A stretch of DNA of 64,000 nucleotides from Calothrix sp. PCC 6303. Its GTDB lineage: Bacteria; Cyanobacteriota; Cyanobacteriia; Cyanobacteriales; Nostocaceae. Below the pieces are notes generated by a model. It did no database searches. It saw only the letters and a list, made by a program, of their open reading frames with translations, and was not told where the DNA came from. The position numbers and the translations under genes are program-made. Each line of letters starts with the position of its first letter. Position 1 is the first letter of the stretch. Shown piece by piece: positions 1 to 7,466 of this stretch. The DNA lies in NCBI RefSeq assembly GCF_000317435.1, contig NC_019751.1:4092001-4156000 (forward strand). The letters run 5' to 3'.

Positions 1-1435
1 ACAAACCAAAAGCATTAGGTGAAAATTTACCTACTTCTGTCGTTTCTCCTCTATAAACCCCTTTCGGTGCAGAAGCGTAAGTGTACTTTCTTCCATCGAA
101 ATTAGCTAAATCATTAGTAATCGTCTCACCAAAATAGAATGGTGTAGTTGTCCCCGCACGACAAGCATATTCCCATTCTGCTTCACTGGGTAATCTATAG
201 ATTTTTCCAGTTTTCTGGCTTAATTTCTCACATAATTCCACCGCATCATCCCAAGATACTTGTTCTACAGGTCGATTTACACCTTTGAAATAAGCAGGAT
301 TTGTCCCCATAATCGCTTGATACTGGGCTTGAGTAACTGGATATTTCCCCATCAAGAAACTTGGAACAGTAACTTGATGGTGTGGACTTTCATTGTCCCT
401 TCTTCCTGCTTCTGTTTTTGGAGAACCCATCATGAATGTTCCCCCTGGTATCTCTACCATCTCCAAGGTGACACCATTCCCCAAGTCTTCGACAAAATAC
501 CTTGCTTGCTTCTGTTCCCGTTTTGTCACCTTCCCTGTTTTATCAACGGTGACGGTTTGAAATTGAAATACTTGCAGGGGTAAAACTGGTAAAATAATTG
601 TCGGGGCAATGGGTTGATTCAATAATTGCATTGCTTCTAAAGCTTCTGCGGCATTTTGATAACGCTGACTGACTCGACGATTTACCATCCTCGTCAACAC
701 TTCCGCAAATCTGATACTAATATTTACCCTATCCTGCCAAATTACTTCCCCATCTTCATCGTCATCCAACAAATGGGGTGGTGTTCCCGTCAATGCTTGT
801 ACTGCTACCATCCCCACAGCATAGATATCGCTGGCTAGTTTGGGTTTACCGTTAAACTGTTCTAATGGCATAAAACCAGGTGTTCCCACTCCCGCTGTCA
901 AACTGGTTTGCCCGGAGTTTTTGAACATGATTTGTTTGACTGCACCAAAGTCAATTAATATGACTTTGCCATCACCGTGACGACGCATGATATTTTTGGG
1001 ATTAATATCGCGGTGGATAATATTCTGTTGATGGACAATTACCAATACTTCTAAAATTTCTTGCAGTAGTTGCGTGACTGCAACTTCGGGAATTTTTTTC
1101 CCTAGGGTGATGATTTTGGTTAAATCAACCCCGTCGATAAAATCCTGAACTAAATAGAACTCGTTCCCAAGTTGGAAATATTCGGATAAGTTGGGAATTT
1201 GGGGATGTAGTTTACCCAAATTGTACAGAGTGGCTGCTTCTTGCTCGAAGGAATTTTTTAACCACTCTAATTCCTTGTTGTTGCGATTTTGAGTCTTGAG
1301 ACGTTTGACGACGCATTTAGGTTTAGGATTGATGGGTATACCTAAATCTTCAGCGAGGTAGGTTTCGCCAAATCCACCGCTTCCTAGTAGTTTGATGATT
1401 TGGTAGCGGTTGCGGAGAGTTGTTCCTGGCTGCAT
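1..1435 (-). CDS. Serine/threonine protein kinase fused to a formylglycine-generating-enzyme-like (SUMF1) domain, 3' truncated by window
   Basis: The start is the ATG at 1435 and the frame stays open to the window edge, so the C-terminus is missing. The kinase domain covers about residues 10-270: glycine loop GSGGFGET, lysine in CVVKRLK, catalytic loop HRDINPKN near residue 140 and IDFG near 162, so it looks active. From about residue 310 a second domain begins, with the signature MVEIPGGTFMMGSP near 325 and later YPVTQAQYQAIMG and RLPSEAEWEYACRAG. This is the FGE-sulfatase/SUMF1 fold, which in bacterial kinase fusions is more often a binding or scaffold module than a sulfatase activator. The substrate cannot be told from the sequence. 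No transmembrane segment is seen in the visible part. It is transcribed away from tilS. Confidence 0.93.
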   Translation of the reverse strand, partial: MQPGTTLRNRYQIIKLLGSGGFGETYLAEDLGIPINPKPKCVVKRLKTQNRNNKELEWLKNSFEQEAATLYNLGKLHPQIPNLSEYFQLGNEFYLVQDFIDGVDLTKIITLGKKIPEVAVTQLLQEILEVLVIVHQQNIIHRDINPKNIMRRHGDGKVILIDFGAVKQIMFKNSGQTSLTAGVGTPGFMPLEQFNGKPKLASDIYAVGMVAVQALTGTPPHLLDDDEDGEVIWQDRVNISIRFAEVLTRMVNRRVSQRYQNAAEALEAMQLLNQPIAPTIILPVLPLQVFQFQTVTVDKTGKVTKREQKQARYFVEDLGNGVTLEMVEIPGGTFMMGSPKTEAGRRDNESPHHQVTVPSFLMGKYPVTQAQYQAIMGTNPAYFKGVNRPVEQVSWDDAVELCEKLSQKTGKIYRLPSEAEWEYACRAGTTTPFYFGETITNDLANFDGRKYTYASAPKGVYRGETTEVGKFSPNAFGL

Positions 1436-1743
1436 CGCTTTTTACTCAATGTTTGCCTTATTTTTACAAATTTGTTGGTGTTAGGCAATATGGAGGTTTT
1501 TGCTTGAGAGGGTTTTTCACGACTTTCGTTGATTCGAGAAACCCGGTTTATTTCGATTAAGTACAATAATCTTTCGTTTTCGACTGAAGAAACCGGGTTT
1601 ATGGGGTTAGTTCCCACCCATGCATGACTTGGGCAATTGTAATGAGAAAACTAGACTGTGAGATTGCTTCCTTACGTCGCAATGACGTAAGTGCGGTTGT
1701 TGCGTCAGCTTTGTTGATAACTGATAACTGTTTACTGATTATT
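1436..1743. other. Spacer between the kinase and tilS
   Basis: This divergent spacer of about 300 bp holds an inverted repeat: AAACCCGGTTT at 1539-1549 and its complement AAACCGGGTTT at 1590-1600. It also has a short run of TAACTG-type repeats around 1719-1742. An in-frame upstream TTG/ATG reading (1624-1743) would extend TilS through this repeat, but the extension has no family support. No gene is seen. Confidence 0.6.
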
Positions 1744-2772
1744 ATGTGGACTCCTCTCCATGCAAAAATTCATCGAATAATTAGTAGTCGCGGATTGTTT
1801 GCTAAAAAATCGCGGTTGTTGATTGCTGTTTCTGGGGGACAGGATTCTTTGGCTTTGGCAAAGCTACTTTTAGATTTACAACCCAAGTGGGGATGGGATT
1901 TAGCTGTTGTTCATTTTGATCATTGTTGGCGTGATGATTCTCAAGAAAATGCCCAACATGTGCAAAAACTCATGGAAAGTTGGCAAATACCGTTTTATTT
2001 GGAAACAGCCATAGAAACCATTAGTAGTGAAGCTGCTGCTAGAGAATGGCGGTATGAAATTCTGAGCGCGATCGCATTCTCCCACAAATACACCCATATC
2101 GTTACCGGACACACTCAAAGCGATCGCGCTGAGACTCTACTCTATAATTTAATCCGTGGTAGTGGTACCGATGGTTTACAGTCTCTCACCTGGCAACGTC
2201 AATTAAATCATGAAATTTCTTTGGTGCGTCCCCTATTGACGGTCACTAGAACACAAACATACAACTTTTGTCAAGAGCTAAATCTACCGATTTGGGAAGA
2301 TTCCACCAATCAAGATTTGAAATATGCCCGCAATCGCATCCGGAATGAGGTATTACCCTATTTGCGGCAGCATTTTAATCAAAATGTTGAATCAGCTATA
2401 GCCCAAACTGCCGAATTACTCCAAGCAGAAGTGGAATATTTGGAACAAGCAGCCCAGGAATTAAGGGAAAAGGCTACGGAGCAGGGAACGGGGGAGCAGG
2501 GGGAAATGTATTTAGCAAAAATTAATCGTCAAATATTAAAAACCGCACCACTAGCCTTACAAAGACGAGTGATGCGGCAAATTTTACAAGAAACTCTAAG
2601 TATTTCCCCTAATTTTCAGCAAATTGAAAAGCTAACAGCATTAATTACAGCACCCAATCGGACACAAACAGACCCTTTCAGCGGGAATGCCCTCGCATTC
2701 GTCCAACGAGACTGGATTTATCTCCAAAATCTTCCATTGGGTGGTAAAAAGTCAAACCCTGATAACTGCTAA
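1744..2772 (+). CDS. tilS: tRNA(Ile)-lysidine synthase
   Basis: TilS ligates lysine to C34 of the CAU-anticodon tRNA-Ile, using ATP, so that it reads AUA codons. The N-type ATP-pyrophosphatase P-loop SGGQDS is at residues 30-35 if translation starts at the ATG at 1744; the longer reading from 1624 adds repeat-like sequence and is unlikely. Further family blocks are DHCWRDDS, THIVTGHTQSDRAET and KYARNRIRNEVLPYLR, followed by a C-terminal region. The length of 342 aa fits cyanobacterial TilS. A G-rich stretch at 2479-2503 codes for EQGTGEQGE near residue 246 and looks like a repeat insertion in a loop. The stop codon overlaps that of hmpF tail to tail by 4 bp. Confidence 0.95.
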   Translation: MWTPLHAKIHRIISSRGLFAKKSRLLIAVSGGQDSLALAKLLLDLQPKWGWDLAVVHFDHCWRDDSQENAQHVQKLMESWQIPFYLETAIETISSEAAAREWRYEILSAIAFSHKYTHIVTGHTQSDRAETLLYNLIRGSGTDGLQSLTWQRQLNHEISLVRPLLTVTRTQTYNFCQELNLPIWEDSTNQDLKYARNRIRNEVLPYLRQHFNQNVESAIAQTAELLQAEVEYLEQAAQELREKATEQGTGEQGEMYLAKINRQILKTAPLALQRRVMRQILQETLSISPNFQQIEKLTALITAPNRTQTDPFSGNALAFVQRDWIYLQNLPLGGKKSNPDNC

Positions 2773-4502
2773 CTGTTAACTGTTAACTGATTAAACGCTT
2801 CTTGAATTTGGGAAACTATTTGTAACTGTTGTCCACCAGTTTCTCGCATTTGTCCCAAACCCTCAACAATCCCTTGAACTTTTAGCCGCAATTCATCCAA
2901 AGCATCTTGAACTGGCTGTAAAATCTCTTGATACAAACTCAACTTTGCCCTAGATTCAGCAGCAGTCACACGCAACAAGGAGATATTTTCATCCAAGGCT
3001 TTAATAGTTTCTTGCTTTGTCTCTTGTTCTTGAACTTGCTGTTTAAGTATTTCCTGAGCCAAATCCAAACTTGAGCGCATTTGATCAATTTCTCGCTCTA
3101 AAGTCGCCAATTGCTGCGAATAATGTTGCTTGAAACTTTCAATTTGAACCAAAATCGGCTTCAAATCAACAGAACTTTCAGCTTGTGTGCTATTGAATGG
3201 TTTTCCTTGTCGTCGTAACAAAACATTTTGATGCTGTTGCAACTTTTGTTGACGCTGTGATAAGCTGCGGCGTTGTCCCACTAGCGTTTCATTCAACATC
3301 TGATAAAGATCTTTTTCATCAATTAGTTCTTCTTCCAGAAAAATCCGTTCGGATTCTATAGTTTGACTAATTTTCTGTTGTAGTTCTTCAATTGCTGCCT
3401 GTTTATGATTAAGTTCTTGCTCTTGATCATTAACAAAACTAGAATCTATTTCTAACTTTTCTTTTAAATCTCGAACAATTTGTTCCAATTCCTCAAGAGA
3501 CATCGACTCCAAGCTTGCCGCGTCATTATCATTGTCTAATCCTTCTCCTGTGGTTGCAGCTAAGGAATAAACCTGTTGATAAAGTTGTTCTTGAGATTGT
3601 AGCTGTTGATTGAGAATACCTACACAATCCAGTTTTGCATCCAACGCGATCGCATTTGCTTTCAACTCCGCTGATTGCTGTTCCAAGGTTATCTGTATTT
3701 GTTGCCACTCCTCCTGAGTGACAGCAAACTCCTGACTCAATCGCTCTAGTTCTTGTTCTTTTTCTTCAACCTCTTGCTGCTGCTGTTGAAATTGCTCCCA
3801 AAATGGATTCAACAACGTTTGCTGAGATTCAACCGCTGCTACAGCAGAATTTGAGTTATCCTCTACAGATTCATTTACAGGAACATGGTTAGCAAGCTGT
3901 AAGAGCAACTCATTTAGCACTTTACCCTGTTCAGGATCTAGGACACAACCTTCAGATTGACGCTCCTCCAGACGACGTTGTTCACCACGCAAATGCTCCC
4001 AAGCACCTTCAAGTTCTTGACGACTGCGCTCAATTTCTTCCTTAAGGCTTGCAGTTTCGTTACTGATTTTATCAACTTCCTGCCTATCAGTCTCAAATCC
4101 TTTTAACTCCTCTTCCATCTGCTCAAGTTGGGCAATGCGATCTTCCATTTCCAACTCACGACGACTCAGTTCCTGCGCTTGGTAAGTTAGGGAATCCTTC
4201 CACTGATTTATTTCCTCTTCTTTCACCTTAAATTTTTCCAACTGCCGGGAAAAATTCTGCAAAATAGTTACAAGAGGACGACCAGCTTCTTGGATCCGCT
4301 GAACTTGACGCTGGGGAGTTAATTCCACCATGATCAGCGCACCATCATTGAGTTTGCTAGCATCATCTGGAATAACAGATTCATCTGAAACACCACTCCA
4401 ACTTTGGTCATTTCGTTGGCAAGCTAGTAGTTTCAATTCGGCTTTGTTTCCACCGCCGAGCAATCCACCTTTTTGTTTTTGTACTTCTGCTAAATACAGC
4501 AC
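2769..4502 (-). CDS. hmpF: Pilus motility taxis protein HmpF
   Basis: This 577 aa protein has a compact N-terminal domain (about residues 1-90, starting MLYLAEVQKQKGGLLGGGNK) followed by coiled coil almost to the end, with dense Glu, Gln and Leu heptads. That architecture and N-terminus match HmpF, which in Nostoc punctiforme localises to type IV pilus sites at cell poles and is needed for pilus activity and directional gliding. No membrane segment or signal peptide is seen. The start is the GTG at 4502, with AAGGAA about 8 nt upstream. It is divergent from hmpA across a 579 bp spacer. The last codons (QLTVNS) fall inside a TAACTG-type repeat, so the extreme C-terminus is probably not conserved. 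The family assignment is strong; the role is inferred from the homolog. Confidence 0.9.
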   Translation of the reverse strand: MLYLAEVQKQKGGLLGGGNKAELKLLACQRNDQSWSGVSDESVIPDDASKLNDGALIMVELTPQRQVQRIQEAGRPLVTILQNFSRQLEKFKVKEEEINQWKDSLTYQAQELSRRELEMEDRIAQLEQMEEELKGFETDRQEVDKISNETASLKEEIERSRQELEGAWEHLRGEQRRLEERQSEGCVLDPEQGKVLNELLLQLANHVPVNESVEDNSNSAVAAVESQQTLLNPFWEQFQQQQQEVEEKEQELERLSQEFAVTQEEWQQIQITLEQQSAELKANAIALDAKLDCVGILNQQLQSQEQLYQQVYSLAATTGEGLDNDNDAASLESMSLEELEQIVRDLKEKLEIDSSFVNDQEQELNHKQAAIEELQQKISQTIESERIFLEEELIDEKDLYQMLNETLVGQRRSLSQRQQKLQQHQNVLLRRQGKPFNSTQAESSVDLKPILVQIESFKQHYSQQLATLEREIDQMRSSLDLAQEILKQQVQEQETKQETIKALDENISLLRVTAAESRAKLSLYQEILQPVQDALDELRLKVQGIVEGLGQMRETGGQQLQIVSQIQEAFNQLTVNS

Positions 4503-5081
4503 ACCGTTAATTCCTTTTGATGCACTTAGTTAGTGACTTTTTTAGGTTTATAGTTTTAGATATTAAACTTCTTGCAGAAGTGGTAAAAGGTGAAACAAAA
4601 AGATAGCCTTAGCTATTTTTTCTTTCAGCATCACTTTACTTTAGTAAAAATGACGTACCTTTCCCCAAATAGTGTCAAAAACACTTTTACAAGATGTCTA
4701 TGTTAAAGCCGACCAGATATTAATTAATAGTTAGGCTACATTATTCTGTGAACAGTTAACGAAACCGGATTAACTATATATTTACGCTTTAATTGCGTTG
4801 AGATATGAATACATCGACTATTTGTGTCATTACATTCTGGACTGACACCCATAGTCATGACCACCGTGTGATCACTAACTTCTTAAAATGATTAATTTTG
4901 AGAAGTTATTTGTACTGAAAAGTAATTTTCCTCCTTAGCCAACACCAGTAGAAATCCTGATTAAATAGTACCTGCCACGATCTGAGTGCTTTTAATCTCT
5001 GTTTATTTTCCCATACCTTAAAATGTTCCCGATAAATGGGAACAATAGGAAAAGAGATAAAAAGGAGTGCCTTTGACTTAA
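4503..5081. promoter_or_regulatory. Divergent control region between hmpF and hmpA
   Basis: This 579 bp spacer must carry the promoters of hmpF (leftwards) and the hmpA operon (rightwards). An inverted repeat lies at 5024-5044 (described separately). AAAGGAG at about 5061-5067 is the likely ribosome site for hmpA. I saw no GGGAATACT-type J-box and no open reading frame with coding character. Confidence 0.55.
5024..5044 (+). promoter_or_regulatory. Inverted repeat in the hmpA leader (TGTTCCC-N7-GGGAACA)
   Basis: TGTTCCC at 5024-5030 and GGGAACA at 5038-5044 form a perfect 7 bp inverted repeat with a 7 nt loop (GATAAAT), 37 nt before the hmpA ATG. A similar repeat precedes hmpB. It could be an operator for a dimeric regulator or an RNA hairpin in the leader; the sequence cannot decide between these. 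Confidence 0.6.
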
Positions 5082-6308
5082 ATGCAGGGAAATCTAAATG
5101 AAATAGACATTCGCAGTATCCTGCAACTGATTGAACTTGGACAGAGAACTGGGATACTGTTTGTTGAGACTGACACAGAAAATCATTATCAAGGGGGTAA
5201 ACAAACTTCTCAGCAAACTTTAATTAGTAAATCTTACTGGTATCGCAATCAACAAAAATGTTGGTTAGTTTTCTTTGAACACGGTAAAATTGTCTACGCT
5301 ATTGATGGCAATCACAACTTATCGCGTCTCCAAGCTTACTTACGGCACTATCGCCTCCAAGTACGACTCAGTAAAGCAAAACTAGCAGCCTCTTTATCTT
5401 CTTCACTGCCGGAATATGCCTGTCTATGGTTGCTGATTTCCGAAAATACAATTAGTCTTAGCCAAGCTCACAGTATTATTCACAGCTTTATTCAGGAAGC
5501 AATTTTTGATCTTTTGAGCTTGTATCAAGGAACCTTTAGTTTTAAATCTAGTTCCCCACTCACCCCGCAATTAGCTACTTGGGAGACAACTGCCTTAGTG
5601 GCTCAAATTATGCCCCAAGTCCAAGAGTGGAAACAACTATATCCTTATATCGATTCCCCCGAACAACTACCACATATTGTGGATATGTTACGGTTGAAAG
5701 CCTCGTTACCAGTAAAAACAGTCGATAAATTACAGCGTTGGGCAGATGGTAAAACATCTTTACGGCAGTTGTCTCGCTATCTCAACCGTGACATCCTGAC
5801 TGTCGCAAGGGCAATTTACCCATACGTACACCAAGGCTGGTTAAAAATGGTATATAAAAATTCATATAATCCGGAGGCTGAGTTAAAAAAACAATGTAAT
5901 CAACAACATCGACAAGAATTGAGAATTGTATGTATAAATGATAATGCCAGCACCAGTAAGTCAATTGAATCGATCTTGCGATCGCATAATCATCAGTTAC
6001 ACTTACAGCAATCACTCCAGATTCATACCTTTACAAATCCCTTTGAAGCACTGGCTCATTTATTTCAAATCCAGCCACATTTAATACTTTGCGATATCAT
6101 GATGCCAGAATTAAATGGTTACGAAATTTGTGCTATGCTGCGACATTCAGAGGCATTCAGGTACTTACCTATACTTATGCTACTAAATAAAGATAGTATG
6201 ATTTATAACATTAAGTCCACAATAGCAGGAGCCACAGATTATCTGATCACACCCTTTCAGGATACTGAGTTATTAATTTTAGTTAATAAATATTTAACTT
6301 TTAGTTAA
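5082..6308 (+). CDS. hmpA: PatA-like response regulator HmpA (PATAN/DUF4388 domain plus degenerate receiver)
   Basis: This 408 aa protein has the PatA layout. The N-terminal PATAN (DUF4388) domain starts MQGNLNEIDIRSILQLIELG and runs to about residue 190, a helical middle region runs to about 280, and a CheY-like receiver covers about 285-408. PatA-type proteins act in heterocyst patterning and in motility. The receiver keeps the phospho-acceptor Asp338 (LILCDIMMP), but the acidic pair reads ND (CINDN), the conserved Ser/Thr is absent (LMLLNK) and the conserved Lys is Thr (YLITPF). Phosphorylation or its normal readout is therefore doubtful. It is the first gene of the rightward hmp cluster. 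The family is clear; the letter A follows the order of the Nostoc locus. Confidence 0.82.
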   Translation: MQGNLNEIDIRSILQLIELGQRTGILFVETDTENHYQGGKQTSQQTLISKSYWYRNQQKCWLVFFEHGKIVYAIDGNHNLSRLQAYLRHYRLQVRLSKAKLAASLSSSLPEYACLWLLISENTISLSQAHSIIHSFIQEAIFDLLSLYQGTFSFKSSSPLTPQLATWETTALVAQIMPQVQEWKQLYPYIDSPEQLPHIVDMLRLKASLPVKTVDKLQRWADGKTSLRQLSRYLNRDILTVARAIYPYVHQGWLKMVYKNSYNPEAELKKQCNQQHRQELRIVCINDNASTSKSIESILRSHNHQLHLQQSLQIHTFTNPFEALAHLFQIQPHLILCDIMMPELNGYEICAMLRHSEAFRYLPILMLLNKDSMIYNIKSTIAGATDYLITPFQDTELLILVNKYLTFS

Positions 6309-6497
6309 TAAATCTTTAACACTTAGTTCAGACAAATCCGCCTAAACAACACTCACCACTTGTAGATTGGGTTAAACATGGAGTAAAAACGATATCACAT
6401 CATACAATAAGTTGAACATAGTAAGAAGCAATAATCTTACAAGCTAACCTAGTAATAAAATTAATTTATACATAAAATTATGCGGGGAAGTCAGGGA

Positions 6498-6518
6498 ATG
6501 TTCCACCTTAAGGAACAT
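6498..6518 (+). promoter_or_regulatory. Inverted repeat in the hmpB leader (ATGTTCC-N7-GGAACAT)
   Basis: ATGTTCC at 6498-6504 and GGAACAT at 6512-6518 form a perfect 7 bp inverted repeat with a 7 nt loop (ACCTTAA), 27 nt before the hmpB ATG. It shares the TGTTCC/GGAACA arms with the repeat before hmpA. The 237 bp gap after hmpA suggests that hmpB-E can be transcribed separately. Confidence 0.6.
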
Positions 6519-6545
6519 CTACATTTAAGAGGTAGATAGGCATTT

Positions 6546-6911
6546 ATGAGCACAGTTCTGATTGTGGAAGACAGTATCGCCCAAAGGGAAATGATCACAG
6601 ACCTACTGAAAGCGAGCGGCTTGACAGTTACCCATGCCAGTGACGGACTCGAAGCGTTAGAAGTAATTTTGAGCGCACCTCCTGACTTAGTAGTATTGGA
6701 TATTGTGATGCCTCGAATGAATGGTTATGAAGTTTGTCGCAGGCTGAAATCTGACCCCAAAACCCAAAACGTACCCGTGGTGATGTGTTCATCAAAAGGA
6801 GAAGAATTTGATCGTTATTGGGGAATGAAGCAGGGAGCAGATGCTTATATAGCAAAACCCTTTCAACCAACCGAGTTGGTAGGAACAGTTAAACAACTGC
6901 TGCGAGGATGA
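6546..6911 (+). CDS. hmpB: CheY-like response regulator HmpB
   Basis: This is a single receiver domain of 121 aa with no output domain. All active-site residues are in place: Glu8-Asp9 (VEDS), phospho-acceptor Asp52 (VVLDIVMP), a Ser in MCSSKG and Lys104 (YIAKPF). It is the expected phosphoryl sink for the CheA-like kinase HmpE. The start is the ATG at 6546, with AAGAGG about 12 nt upstream. Its stop overlaps the start of hmpC (ATGA), indicating coupled translation. Name and role follow the N. punctiforme hmp locus. Confidence 0.9.
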   Translation: MSTVLIVEDSIAQREMITDLLKASGLTVTHASDGLEALEVILSAPPDLVVLDIVMPRMNGYEVCRRLKSDPKTQNVPVVMCSSKGEEFDRYWGMKQGADAYIAKPFQPTELVGTVKQLLRG

Positions 6912-7450
6912 ACAAAATTATGGTGAGTAAACCGGACTTTTTCGCAGGGACTGGTGAAGATCAGTTCCGTCCTGAATTACAAGTAGAAAGTCCTGAAGGT
7001 GAGTTACATCTAAGATTTTTCATTCCCTCACACCAGGAGTTTGCACTTCTGGCAACAGGTATCCGCGAAGTAATCGAACTTAGTCCCGATCGAATTACTC
7101 CGATTCCGAATGCTTCCCCTTTGCTTTTGGGTACCCTAAATTTACGAGGTCGAGTAATTTGGGTGGCTGACTTAGGTCAATTCTTAGGCGATACAACAGT
7201 CCTAAATACTGATCGGGCAGAGATATCTGTCATTGCCATTGAAGAACAAGACACAATCGTCGGTCTAGCAGTGGAAGAAATTGGTGGTATGGATTGGCTG
7301 GATGTGCAAAATTTAGTGGCACCCATGAACATTCCAGACACAATGGCTCCTTTTTTACGAGGAGAGTGGAAATTAAATACTGGTCAACATCAGTGTTTGC
7401 GATTGCTGGATCAAACAGCAATTTTGCGAAGCGCAAGATGGGCAGGATGA
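6908..7450 (+). CDS. hmpC: CheW-like adaptor HmpC
   Basis: This 180 aa protein carries one CheW domain (about residues 25-175): [53 protein letters not shown] has the classical order of strands and the conserved LNLRG segment. CheW couples receptors to CheA. The ATG at 6908 overlaps the hmpB stop; a second ATG at 6920 is equally possible because GAGG (6904-6907) abuts the first. Translational coupling makes either workable. hmpD follows after 16 nt. Confidence 0.9.
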   Translation: MNKIMVSKPDFFAGTGEDQFRPELQVESPEGELHLRFFIPSHQEFALLATGIREVIELSPDRITPIPNASPLLLGTLNLRGRVIWVADLGQFLGDTTVLNTDRAEISVIAIEEQDTIVGLAVEEIGGMDWLDVQNLVAPMNIPDTMAPFLRGEWKLNTGQHQCLRLLDQTAILRSARWAG

Positions 7451-7466
7451 CATTCGGAGGCAACAA

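Noticed and set aside
1624-1743. N-terminal extension of TilS
   Set aside because: The 40 extra codons run through spacer repeats and have no counterpart in the family; the ATG at 1744 places the P-loop at its usual distance.
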